DNA of 64,000 nucleotides from JBFWNG01 sp050251195 (GTDB lineage: Bacteria; Bdellovibrionota_B; Oligoflexia; Oligoflexales; Oligoflexaceae): positions 248,001 through 312,000 of the forward strand of contig JBFWNG010000003.1 in assembly GCA_050251195.1 (NCBI GenBank), read 5' to 3'. The notes beneath the pieces are model-generated. The model was given only the letters and a program-made list of their open reading frames with translations, did no database searches and was not told the origin of the DNA. The position numbers were made by a program, and so were the translations under genes. Shown in pieces: positions 26,420-34,562 of the stretch; position 1 is the first letter of the stretch; each line of letters starts with the position of its first letter.

Positions 26420-28150
26420 ATGAATCTCTCGAAAAAATCGCGTGATTTGGTAAGAGGATTTCGAATACTTACTGGTCCGAAAGGCCTCTCCTCGTTCTTC
26501 GTGGGTATTCTTGCTTCCATAGGTATGGTGGGTGTCGAAGCTATGGTCACTCTCGCCATTCAATTGCTCTTTGTCCGCTGGCGATTCATTGAAATGGACA
26601 AAGTTCCGGGTAACTGGATCGCGCACTACCCCTTTTGGTCAACCGATGCAGGTGTATTTTATCTTTTAATTTTATTGGGGTTGGCACGAGGGACATGCTA
26701 TTTTTTTATACATACTAGTGGCGCTCATGTCCGAGAGATTATCCTTGGAAGGCTCAAAGTTTTCATGCTACGGGAACTTTTGAGCCGCCGAGTTCGTCCC
26801 ACCGCTATCGCTGCCTCTGAAGCGAACTACTGGCTAAGCGATGTCTTCCCCAAAGGAGCCGAAGTAGCGCATCATCTAAACCAGCTTGTAACTACCGGCA
26901 TCCAGGTCATCATTTTCACCGCGATTATGCTTTGGCTCTCCTGGAAAGAAGCTTTGGTTGGTATCGCGGGACTTGGTATTGCGGGCATTATAATCTTGCG
27001 AATTAACTACTTCGTTCGCAAAACCTCCCAGTTCATCACGCGCGCTCACAAACACCTTAACTATGGAGTAGAACGAGTCGCGCGTAATTATCTCTACATT
27101 ATGGTATCTCGCACAGAGAATCAGGAATACGATACACTTTCTAAGCATATTGATGAATGTAAGGTACGCGCGACCAAAGCGGAGAACTTGCATAATCTTG
27201 CCTCCGCGTTGCCTAATGTCTTGGGCATTGCCCTGATCGCCTTGATAGTTTACCTCAGCAACCGATATTTCGGCACGCAGCCAACCGCTCTTATCAGCTT
27301 TGTATACTTCTTTTCCCGTTTTGCGCAGCACATAGCTACCGGATCTTTGCATTACGGGCTCCTCAATACGAAGGTTCCCCAGTTCCTGAAAGCGGTAGAA
27401 TTGATTACTAACGTCAGGAGCGAGGACCTTCGTATAGGATCCCGCCTCGCCCTCGCCGATCAAGTGAACGTCGCTACTTCGGCGACCTCGCCACCATCCA
27501 TTAAGCTTAAAAACCTCGGTTATACTTGGCCAGGAGAAAAGAACCACATTTTCTCGGACATCACAATACAGGTGGAAAAGGGCCAAACTCTCGCAATCCT
27601 TGGACCAAGCGGCGCAGGCAAAAGTACCCTTCTTATGCTCATTCTCGGTATGATCGAAAGCTCTGAGGGAGAAATTTTCATCGACTCAGTAAGGGCATCT
27701 GAACAATTCCTCAACTCCGGTCTTAAGATCGGTTATGTAGGCCCCGAGCCTTTCCTCATCGAGGGCACCATTCGCGAAAATCTAATGTACGGCATCGAAA
27801 GAGAAGTGAGAGATGATCAAGTTTGGGCGACTTTAGAGAAAGTAGCTTTGAAAGAGGAAATTCAGCGAATGCGGTTCGGCCTCAATCACAAGATCGACGA
27901 GGATGGGCGAGGGTTATCAGCGGGCCAAAAACAAAGGCTCTGTATAGCCAGAAGCCTTCTCACTAATTGTACACTTCTCATCTTGGACGAAGCTACGGCA
28001 AATTTGGATTCCTTGACCGAAAGAATAGTTATCAACAGCTTATCCCACCTCAAAGGTAAAGTGACAATCATCTTGGTGTCGCATAAACCTCAGTTGTTGG
28101 AACTTGTCGATACAAGCATTCACTTGACGAAGAAGGATTCGAACATCTAA
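26420..28150 (+). CDS. one-chain ABC exporter, possible lipid-linked oligosaccharide flippase
   Basis: About 576 residues: a six-helix membrane domain (from FVGILASIGMVGVEA to the helix before residue 320), then an ATPase with Walker A GPSGAGKST (about residue 394), ABC signature LSAGQKQRL (Ala instead of the usual second Gly), Walker B LLILDEAT and H-loop SHKPQ. The layout is that of MsbA and of PglK, the Campylobacter flippase of undecaprenyl-linked glycans. No Wzx gene is seen in this locus, so PglK-like service is plausible. Longer starts at 26366/26369 lack a ribosome site. I use the ATG at 26420. Confidence 0.85.
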   Translation: MNLSKKSRDLVRGFRILTGPKGLSSFFVGILASIGMVGVEAMVTLAIQLLFVRWRFIEMDKVPGNWIAHYPFWSTDAGVFYLLILLGLARGTCYFFIHTSGAHVREIILGRLKVFMLRELLSRRVRPTAIAASEANYWLSDVFPKGAEVAHHLNQLVTTGIQVIIFTAIMLWLSWKEALVGIAGLGIAGIIILRINYFVRKTSQFITRAHKHLNYGVERVARNYLYIMVSRTENQEYDTLSKHIDECKVRATKAENLHNLASALPNVLGIALIALIVYLSNRYFGTQPTALISFVYFFSRFAQHIATGSLHYGLLNTKVPQFLKAVELITNVRSEDLRIGSRLALADQVNVATSATSPPSIKLKNLGYTWPGEKNHIFSDITIQVEKGQTLAILGPSGAGKSTLLMLILGMIESSEGEIFIDSVRASEQFLNSGLKIGYVGPEPFLIEGTIRENLMYGIEREVRDDQVWATLEKVALKEEIQRMRFGLNHKIDEDGRGLSAGQKQRLCIARSLLTNCTLLILDEATANLDSLTERIVINSLSHLKGKVTIILVSHKPQLLELVDTSIHLTKKDSNI

Positions 28151-29268
28151 TGGCTCACATTTTCCGACATCCTAAAAATGCCCGAGACAAAGGAATAATA
28201 ATTTTTACCCACAAGGAATATCACTTCATTGAACGTGTGATTTTCAAAAAAATATATTCTCCTTATCACGGGATCCGGCGGATGATTCTACGTCGAATAG
28301 TAAGAACACTTAAAAACAGGTACTTCATCGGTTTGCACTGGGGCCGTTATCATAAGAACGTCAAAGTTGCGGACTGGGTCGATTTCAACATGGCCGGCCC
28401 GGGTACCGTGACATTTGTGACCGACACTTTTTTTATCCCGCTCTGTTCTCGCAACTTTCTACCTAATATTTTTACGCCGGAACGTAAAGTTAAGCGCTAT
28501 TGGGACATACTTTCCGTGGGACGAAATATCCGGGAAAAGAAATTTGAGACGCTGCTGCGCGAAATTCGCAAAATCTACGACACCGGAAGAAGGTACAATG
28601 TTCTCCTCGTTATACCTTCGAGCAAACTCGAAGATACGGATGATGCCAAATTCGCAACTGGCCTGATCGACCTGTATTATGATCTCTTTTCCGACGAAGA
28701 GCGACAACATGTCTGTCTGATGAAGATCGACTGGAAGGTCGGAATGTATGGCTTGCCCAGACTTACTTTAGCATGGATCTATAAGAACTCTAAAGTTTTC
28801 ACATTGCTCACGCAAGAAGAAGGGGAATCCAGGGTCATTGCTGAAGCCCTCCTCGCACGAAATACCGTCGTGGTAAAATCTGATCTACGAGGGGGCGGCC
28901 TTGACTATTTGTCATCGAGTAACTCTGTGACTTTTGACGACTACAACGATTGCTACAAGACGCTAATTAAGGCCGTCGAAGAATACGAGTCCCGACCTGA
29001 AGCAGAAATCAGCGACGAACTCCTGGAAGAGCACTCGATTAAAAAGCTAAAAGGCTACTTCGCGACATTTTATAAAGAACACGGACTACCCTTCGATGAA
29101 AATCTAATCAACACCAATAATCTTGATATGAGACTGGCCTCACATTACTGGGACAAAAACATCGCGTGGGGCAAGCCACTCTCGAAAAAGTTTCTTCCCA
29201 ATGACCTAACGACCATCTCAAGCTTTTTTGAATTTCGCAATTACCTTCTAAAAAACCAAGTAAGCTAG
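28150..29268 (+). CDS. GT-B glycosyltransferase-like protein
   Basis: A 372-residue protein whose ATG shares a base with the ABC exporter stop (TAATG). WDILSVGRNIREKKFETLLREI opens a GT4-type donor domain, and LLTQEEGESRVIAEALLARNTVVVKSDLRGGG gives the acidic donor-binding loop with Glu residues spaced as in GT4. The N-terminal half, rich in basic and aromatic residues, does not match a family I know. It probably adds a sugar to the glycan handled by the coupled exporter. Its TAG stop is shared, in palindrome CTAG, with the convergent methyltransferase. Confidence 0.68.
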   Translation: MAHIFRHPKNARDKGIIIFTHKEYHFIERVIFKKIYSPYHGIRRMILRRIVRTLKNRYFIGLHWGRYHKNVKVADWVDFNMAGPGTVTFVTDTFFIPLCSRNFLPNIFTPERKVKRYWDILSVGRNIREKKFETLLREIRKIYDTGRRYNVLLVIPSSKLEDTDDAKFATGLIDLYYDLFSDEERQHVCLMKIDWKVGMYGLPRLTLAWIYKNSKVFTLLTQEEGESRVIAEALLARNTVVVKSDLRGGGLDYLSSSNSVTFDDYNDCYKTLIKAVEEYESRPEAEISDELLEEHSIKKLKGYFATFYKEHGLPFDENLINTNNLDMRLASHYWDKNIAWGKPLSKKFLPNDLTTISSFFEFRNYLLKNQVS

Positions 29269-30305
29269 AAAATCCCTAACGTCCGAAGAATTGGTCCAAT
29301 GCATTTTCTCTTGAAAGGGCGCAAATAAAACGAAGACTTTGTCCGCTGGCGGTACCTAGCTTCGCATTCCTTTAGATAATCAATAATCCGTTGCTTTTGC
29401 GATAGCTTATGAACCTTCATCTGAGGATCTGGAACAAAAATGCTGCGAATGGTTTCATCACAATAAAGGGCTCCAAACCCGTACTTACTCATAAGGGCTT
29501 TTAGAGAGTCGCCCGTAAAATAATAAATATGCGGCAAAATGAAGTACTGGAAAATGTTGTCATCGTACGACCTAGAGATATTCAGTAACCCAGGGAGACC
29601 AATATAAAGACGATCAGATGCCACCATAAGGCCTTTCAACTTAAGCATTTCCTTGTCAATATCGAGAACGTGCTCCAGCACTTGCTCGTATATAAATAAG
29701 CGCTTTTTCCCCATAGGGAACTTCGAACTTGAAAGGTCTCCTTGAGAAAGGTTTAAACCTTTAGACCGACCATACTCGATATATTTGAGGTTGCCGATAT
29801 CGATACCCATAACTTCGATGCCTCTGTCTTTAAAAGCACTGAGAATACCGCCGGCTCCACATCCAATCTCTATTACAACGTAATCCTTCAAATCGGGAAT
29901 CTTAGCATCCAAAGTGAGAAATATTAGCTGACCTTTCTTATACTGATGTACAAAAAAATCCTCGATGGCGGTCGGTGCGTCTGATCCACGGTCAATAATT
30001 CTATATTCGTTTCTATAAAAGTCATTCAGCGAAAGATCATCAAGGTATCTATAATTGTAAACAAAGCCACATTTATCACAGACGCCTATGCAAACACTAA
30101 TGCCGTATGAATCGCGATCGAGAAGAGGAGTGCAGTCACGAGAGTCACAAACAGCACATCCGAGACCTATGATTTTATAGGTGCTATGCACCTTGGCATT
30201 GAATCTCCTGATAGCAGAATAACGCTCGCGATTGATAGCCATTGTAGGGGTATCGTACCACTTTCTCTTGATCAGAATTTCGCTGCCGTATAACGGATCG
30301 CTCAT
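29265..30305 (-). CDS. class I SAM methyltransferase with N-terminal Cys4 motif (paralogue 2)
   Basis: A 346-residue protein with CAVCDSRDC and CDKCGFVYN near residues 54-90, then the methyltransferase core VIEIGCGAGGILSAFKDRG, IDIGNLKYIEYG and LEHVLDIDKEM. It aligns end to end with the protein at 13919-14956, including the zinc-ribbon-like start, YYFTGDSLKALMSKYGF and IRSIFVPD, so the two arose by duplication within or around the locus. It probably methylates a sugar of the polymer. Its start overlaps the preceding gene's stop, placing it in a methyltransferase-methyltransferase-deacetylase run. Confidence 0.8.
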   Translation of the reverse strand: MSDPLYGSEILIKRKWYDTPTMAINRERYSAIRRFNAKVHSTYKIIGLGCAVCDSRDCTPLLDRDSYGISVCIGVCDKCGFVYNYRYLDDLSLNDFYRNEYRIIDRGSDAPTAIEDFFVHQYKKGQLIFLTLDAKIPDLKDYVVIEIGCGAGGILSAFKDRGIEVMGIDIGNLKYIEYGRSKGLNLSQGDLSSSKFPMGKKRLFIYEQVLEHVLDIDKEMLKLKGLMVASDRLYIGLPGLLNISRSYDDNIFQYFILPHIYYFTGDSLKALMSKYGFGALYCDETIRSIFVPDPQMKVHKLSQKQRIIDYLKECEARYRQRTKSSFYLRPFKRKCIGPILRTLGIF

Positions 30306-30943
30306 CAGCTTCTAGCACCCTTGTAAGTAAAAGCCTCGAAAGTATGTTGATTCGGGTTCTTTGTTTTCACGATCGGGTCATTGAAACCAAAAACCTGGGA
30401 CCGGACAAACCCTGCGTCCATAAATAACTTTGTTTCGATATCGGGAGGAGTTCGGTCCCGATATCCAAGTAAAACAATTCCACCTGGTTCAAGCAGTTCT
30501 TTGCACATATCGATGCTCTTCTTTTTTTGCTCAGGGCTATTGAGCCCGTATTCATAGACGCCGTTGATTACGACCACGTCAAAACGATTCTTGACATCTA
30601 AAGTGATGGAGAACTCTTCGAATTTCCCCACGATATGTTTTTGCGAAGATCCATATTGTGCCTTTTCTTGCATCGGCTCGATAGTGGCATAGAAGAAGCG
30701 CCAGAACTTGCAAAACAAGTCACTATAGAAGGAGGTATAGTAGTCACAACCCACAAAAAGGATGCTCTTCAAGTTACTGCGCAAAAAAATATGCTTAAAA
30801 ATTACGAACTCGAGCACACGTCGATCATCAGTAGGCATGCGCCTTTTCAGGATTTTATACAGGACACGGACTTTCAAGAAAAAGTAGGGCCAATATATTT
30901 TTCTAAGACATGTGTAAAGCGCGTTCAATAATTTGCTCATCCT
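30305..30943 (-). CDS. probable SAM-dependent methyltransferase
   Basis: About 212 residues from the ATG at 30943. A longer GTG start at 30985 lies deeper in the upstream gene. SILFVGCDYYTSFYSDLF takes the place of motif I, FDVVVINGVYEYGLNSPEQK matches the motif IV region of class I methyltransferases, and LLEPGGIVLLGYRD is the typical post-motif strand. The glycine-rich loop is poorly conserved (VGCDYY rather than GxGxG), so activity is less certain than for its neighbours. The start overlaps the end of the PIG-L gene, and the stop overlaps the next methyltransferase. Confidence 0.65.
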   Translation of the reverse strand, partial: RMSKLLNALYTCLRKIYWPYFFLKVRVLYKILKRRMPTDDRRVLEFVIFKHIFLRSNLKSILFVGCDYYTSFYSDLFCKFWRFFYATIEPMQEKAQYGSSQKHIVGKFEEFSITLDVKNRFDVVVINGVYEYGLNSPEQKKKSIDMCKELLEPGGIVLLGYRDRTPPDIETKLFMDAGFVRSQVFGFNDPIVKTKNPNQHTFEAFTYKGARS

Positions 30944-31652
30944 TCGATTGAAAATGAAGATACTCTTCTTTCGTGTTGTAAGCACGGTAAGGTTTTAAGT
31001 CTTGCGACTTATAATAGGAATAAAGGTTTTTCTTCGACTCGTCCGCAGGAATTTTCACACACCGATCAAAGATTCTGTAATATGGAAGAGTTCGGTACCA
31101 TTTCATCAGCAGCCGAAACCATCGCAACGGAGATCTGGACTTCTGCTTGTACTCCGCAATAGTGATCCATATGTGATCGCTCCTCAGTTTTGTCGCAAAA
31201 AACTCTCGATGCAGGCCTGGCTTAAGTTCGAGCTCTGGGATAGGCTCGCTTTCCACAAATGCCATAGGGACGCCCCGCTTCTTGGCCCAAGAAAAACATC
31301 TTCGAAAGCACGAAACATGCTGCGGGTGAGAAGACTCGTTACCGTTGGGGGAGTGAGTGACAAGAAGAACCGGCCTCGAACCTAGAGATCCCACAAAATC
31401 ATTTATTTCTTTGTCGAAGTTCGGTAAGTGGAGATGCCCTGCGTCCTGATTGTTTAGCATGCGATACGGAGAGCTAAAGCTCTCCATCACAAGCCCAAAT
31501 TCGTGGGACCGAATAGGATTATCGGCGTTCGTTGCAACCATAAAGGCAAGCTTACAGGATTGCCGCAATTTTAGAAGAGTACATCCCATCCAAATCGCTT
31601 CATCGTCAGGGTGAGCGACCACGACTAGGACCGTTGGTTTTTCTAGGACCAT
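30903..31652 (-). CDS. PIG-L family deacetylase
   Basis: A 249-residue zinc amidohydrolase-like protein. VVVAHPDDEAIWMGCTLLKL near residues 10-30 is the diagnostic His-Pro-Asp-Asp-Glu motif (His and Asp bind Zn2+, the next Asp is the general base). THSPNGNESSHPQHV supplies the third zinc His. The family removes N-acetyl groups from GlcNAc-containing substrates (MshB, BshB, PIG-L). In this locus it would deacetylate a nucleotide sugar, lipid-linked sugar or polymer. The first 41 codons of the next gene's region overlap its 3' end. Confidence 0.85.
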   Translation of the reverse strand: MVLEKPTVLVVVAHPDDEAIWMGCTLLKLRQSCKLAFMVATNADNPIRSHEFGLVMESFSSPYRMLNNQDAGHLHLPNFDKEINDFVGSLGSRPVLLVTHSPNGNESSHPQHVSCFRRCFSWAKKRGVPMAFVESEPIPELELKPGLHREFFATKLRSDHIWITIAEYKQKSRSPLRWFRLLMKWYRTLPYYRIFDRCVKIPADESKKNLYSYYKSQDLKPYRAYNTKEEYLHFQSKDEQIIERALHMS

Positions 31653-31875
31653 TATTTCAACTATCCATTCGACAGGTTCAAAATCTTAGTATTAATATCT
31701 TTTCCAAGGTTATGCAAGAACCCGACCTTTTAATTAGGCTCAAAATCCCCCGACTTTGCATTGATTCAGAAATGTGCTTAGCCCAGTTCACTATCCCTGT
31801 AGGATGTGCGATTTCTTTCGAGTTGCGTGTCTTCTGATTACTTGATCTCATCTTATAAGAAGCCGCCATTGAATC

Positions 31876-33105
31876 TCAAAGTCTAACTGGAGCATCTGGC
31901 TCGGGAATCAGGATCCTCCGATTACCTCTAATTTGCTCTATCGTCGACTCCTTAAGAAGCAAATCGTCTCCTCTCTTGCCGCCCAGGAAGTTTTTTATCC
32001 ATTTTCCTAGTAAAATCGACTGGATAAAGGCTCCTTCATTAGCGGTATGCATAGACTCTTCCATCGGGACTTGTACATCGGCAGGAAGATTTAGGCCAGG
32101 TTCAAAAATGTTTAAAAAGGAGGTGGAAGCGCCTAAGTTCGCTCTCAACGAGAGCACATAGTCTGCAGATGTAGAGAAGGGAACCAAAAATCCAACCTTG
32201 GGAGTTACACTTTTCAAAGCATTAACGTTAATTCTAAATTTGTCAGAAAGACTCGTTTTGGATTTCCCCTCCCAATGTTGCGAAAAGTAATTTGGTTTTG
32301 CGAGGAATATTAGTCCATGAGTTGGATCGTTCTCCCATCGGTATCTAGTTTGATCCTCCAGAACCTTCTGCCTGAAAAGGTCTGGCGAACTTATTGGCAA
32401 AATTGCCCTATAATAGAAGTCTAGATCTGGCAGACGTAGGTCGAAGAACCAGGGTAAAGTTGATTTCACATTCCGATCAAGCATCCTTGCAAAACCGTCG
32501 ACGTGCTTTTTCCTAAAAAAAAACCTAAAATTCAAGATATTATCTGAGCCATTTTTATCAAGATACTTTTCGCCTTCCTGCTCGGTACCATAAATCAATG
32601 GGTAGATTAGCTTGTTTCGCCCCGGATCGTTGGGGTCTTGTTCATAGTAATTCGGAATGAAACAGAAGATAGCGAGCCCGCCTTCTTTAAGGAACTTTGA
32701 AGCAATAACCTTCATTAATCGCGCGGTTCGTCTGTTGGCGTAGGTACCTGGAGAAGCAAACAATGCAACCTTTTTTCCAGATACTTCTCTTATGATCTCT
32801 GGCACCAGTGAATAATAAGCAGAACTATCACCGAAAACAATCACATCAACCTTATGTCGCTCCGAAAACAGAGGATGCTCCTCCAATTTGATGTGCTCCC
32901 GGTAATGTTGGAAGGTCAGAGGAGATTCTGTCGGGATACCTTCAGCTCTTATGAGCGCACTGATAGCCCGGGAGATTGAAATATTCTGTTGATTATCTCG
33001 TTGCTCTTGTTTGAAGATATGTTCGACCTTCTTCGAGGAAAAGAGGACACTCCCAACCAAAGAACCGATCATAGAAAGAAGAAAAGTAAAGGAAATTTTA
33101 GTCAT
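31876..33105 (-). CDS. AlgJ/DltD-like membrane-anchored SGNH protein partnering MBOAT
   Basis: A 409-residue protein with an N-terminal membrane anchor (SFTFLLSMIGSLVGSVLF) and then a periplasmic domain with VDVIVFGDSSAYYSLVPEII, the GDSx nucleophile block of SGNH hydrolases. A likely catalytic His region is near MEESMHTANEGAF. It begins two bases after the MBOAT stop. In alginate, cellulose and teichoic systems an MBOAT protein passes acyl groups across the membrane and an AlgJ/DltD-like partner transfers them. The same division of labour is inferred here. Confidence 0.68.
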   Translation of the reverse strand: MTKISFTFLLSMIGSLVGSVLFSSKKVEHIFKQEQRDNQQNISISRAISALIRAEGIPTESPLTFQHYREHIKLEEHPLFSERHKVDVIVFGDSSAYYSLVPEIIREVSGKKVALFASPGTYANRRTARLMKVIASKFLKEGGLAIFCFIPNYYEQDPNDPGRNKLIYPLIYGTEQEGEKYLDKNGSDNILNFRFFFRKKHVDGFARMLDRNVKSTLPWFFDLRLPDLDFYYRAILPISSPDLFRQKVLEDQTRYRWENDPTHGLIFLAKPNYFSQHWEGKSKTSLSDKFRINVNALKSVTPKVGFLVPFSTSADYVLSLRANLGASTSFLNIFEPGLNLPADVQVPMEESMHTANEGAFIQSILLGKWIKNFLGGKRGDDLLLKESTIEQIRGNRRILIPEPDAPVRL

Positions 33106-33107
33106 AG

Positions 33108-34511
33108 TTAAAAATTAAAATAAATGTAAGGAAGGGGTTTACCACTAAACAGGAGAGTAACACCGAACATACCTAACAGGTAAAACGTCTTCCACCGAGA
33201 TGATCGTAACATCAGCATATTATCCCGATCTACTTCGACAACGCGGACAATATGATCAAGTGCAATCAGGATGAGGAAAAAGACAATAGGCAACAGCGCG
33301 TAGGGCGATGAAGCCGAGGCATTCCATCTAAGTTGAAAAATGATTCGAAGCAATTCGCTAGCATCTACAATATCCAGTCTAAAGAATGTCCAGGCCACAG
33401 TAACGATTGCCATAGTAACGAGCCAGCGGATTGAAGAAGAAACTACGATATAATGCTTATAACCAATTTTTTCCAATGCCACGAATAATCCGTGAATAGC
33501 ACCCCACATAACAAAGTTATAGCCTGCTCCATGCCAGAATCCAGAGAGAAGAAAGACTATCATAAGATTTCGAAAGGTCCTTAAGGCAGATCCACGGCTT
33601 CCTCCTAGTGGAATAAAGACATAATCGCGGAACCAGGTTGATAAACTTATATGCCACCTCCGCCAAAATTCCGTAAGTGTTGTTGATAAATATGGGTAGT
33701 TGAAATTAGCAGGAAGTTTGAAGCCCACAAAGAGTGCCAGACCTATCGCCATATCAGTATAGCCGCTAAAGTCAGCATAAATCTGCCCGCCAAATCCAAG
33801 TATGGTTACTAAAGCATCTAGAGTATGCATTTTCGAAATTCCCTCTGATAGATTTTGATTTACATACGCTCCCAAATTATCCGCAATAAGAACCTTTTTA
33901 ATAGCTCCATTGACGACTAAAATAGTTGCGAAGTAATAATCTCGCCAGGAAAATCGAATCCGAGTGATAATTTGCGTCGCGAAACTAGGAGAGCGTAAAA
34001 TCGGCCCTGCAGCCAGGTGGGGCCAAAAGACTACTAGCAATAAATTATCGCTGAATGTTTTTAACGATGGACCTTCTCGACGGTGATGATCGACTAAATA
34101 ACCAATCACCGTAAAAGTATAAAAGGATAGCCCTACAGGAAGGACAAAGTCTAAGTGATGTTCCAAACCTATAAGGTTCGTAAAGAAGTCAAAATATTTA
34201 AAAACAAAGAGTGTAGCCAAACATAGAGAAATGCAAAGGGTGAGGATTGTTTTTTGCCATTTTGGAGAGAACCTAACCCTGGTGAAAGCGAAACCGATAC
34301 CTGCCATAAACAAAACTAGAAGAACACCAGGAGGATACCACAAACCATATATTGCTACTGAAGAATAAGCTAATAAAAGATTTTTCCCACCGGTTTTGGC
34401 AAAATAGGCTAAGGGCACATGAACCAAAAAGAACAAAAAAATAGCAAAAACACCGATGTGGTTTGTGAAATCCATAGTTTTCAAATCTACTTGGTCAGAC
34501 CCTTTATTCAT
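33108..34511 (-). CDS. MBOAT family O-acyltransferase (AlgI-like)
   Basis: A 467-residue membrane protein with about eleven helices and the signature of the AlgI branch: VLPVGLSFYTFTVIGYLVDHHR, then YADFSGYTDMAIGLALFVGFKLPANFNYPY, FWRRWHISLSTWFRDYVFIPLGGSRG and FLLSGFWHGAGYNFVMWG, with the invariant membrane His in the last. These proteins bring acetyl groups to extracytoplasmic polysaccharide. It is transcribed with the SGNH partner immediately downstream. The acyl group and acceptor cannot be read from sequence, though acetyl is the usual donor. Confidence 0.93.
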   Translation of the reverse strand: MNKGSDQVDLKTMDFTNHIGVFAIFLFFLVHVPLAYFAKTGGKNLLLAYSSVAIYGLWYPPGVLLVLFMAGIGFAFTRVRFSPKWQKTILTLCISLCLATLFVFKYFDFFTNLIGLEHHLDFVLPVGLSFYTFTVIGYLVDHHRREGPSLKTFSDNLLLVVFWPHLAAGPILRSPSFATQIITRIRFSWRDYYFATILVVNGAIKKVLIADNLGAYVNQNLSEGISKMHTLDALVTILGFGGQIYADFSGYTDMAIGLALFVGFKLPANFNYPYLSTTLTEFWRRWHISLSTWFRDYVFIPLGGSRGSALRTFRNLMIVFLLSGFWHGAGYNFVMWGAIHGLFVALEKIGYKHYIVVSSSIRWLVTMAIVTVAWTFFRLDIVDASELLRIIFQLRWNASASSPYALLPIVFFLILIALDHIVRVVEVDRDNMLMLRSSRWKTFYLLGMFGVTLLFSGKPLPYIYFNF

Positions 34512-34562
34512 TTTATTTCAAACAAAATTCAATCAGCTATCCTATAACGCCCGCGCTTCCCT

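Noticed and set aside
26876..27586. 236-residue frame antisense to the ABC exporter
   Set aside because: The ABC exporter frame on + has full membrane and ATPase motifs; the antisense product has no sense.
31653..31875. short frames in the gap between the PIG-L and SGNH genes
   Set aside because: Frames on both strands are short, lack ribosome sites and match nothing; the gap may hold a remnant, but no call is justified.
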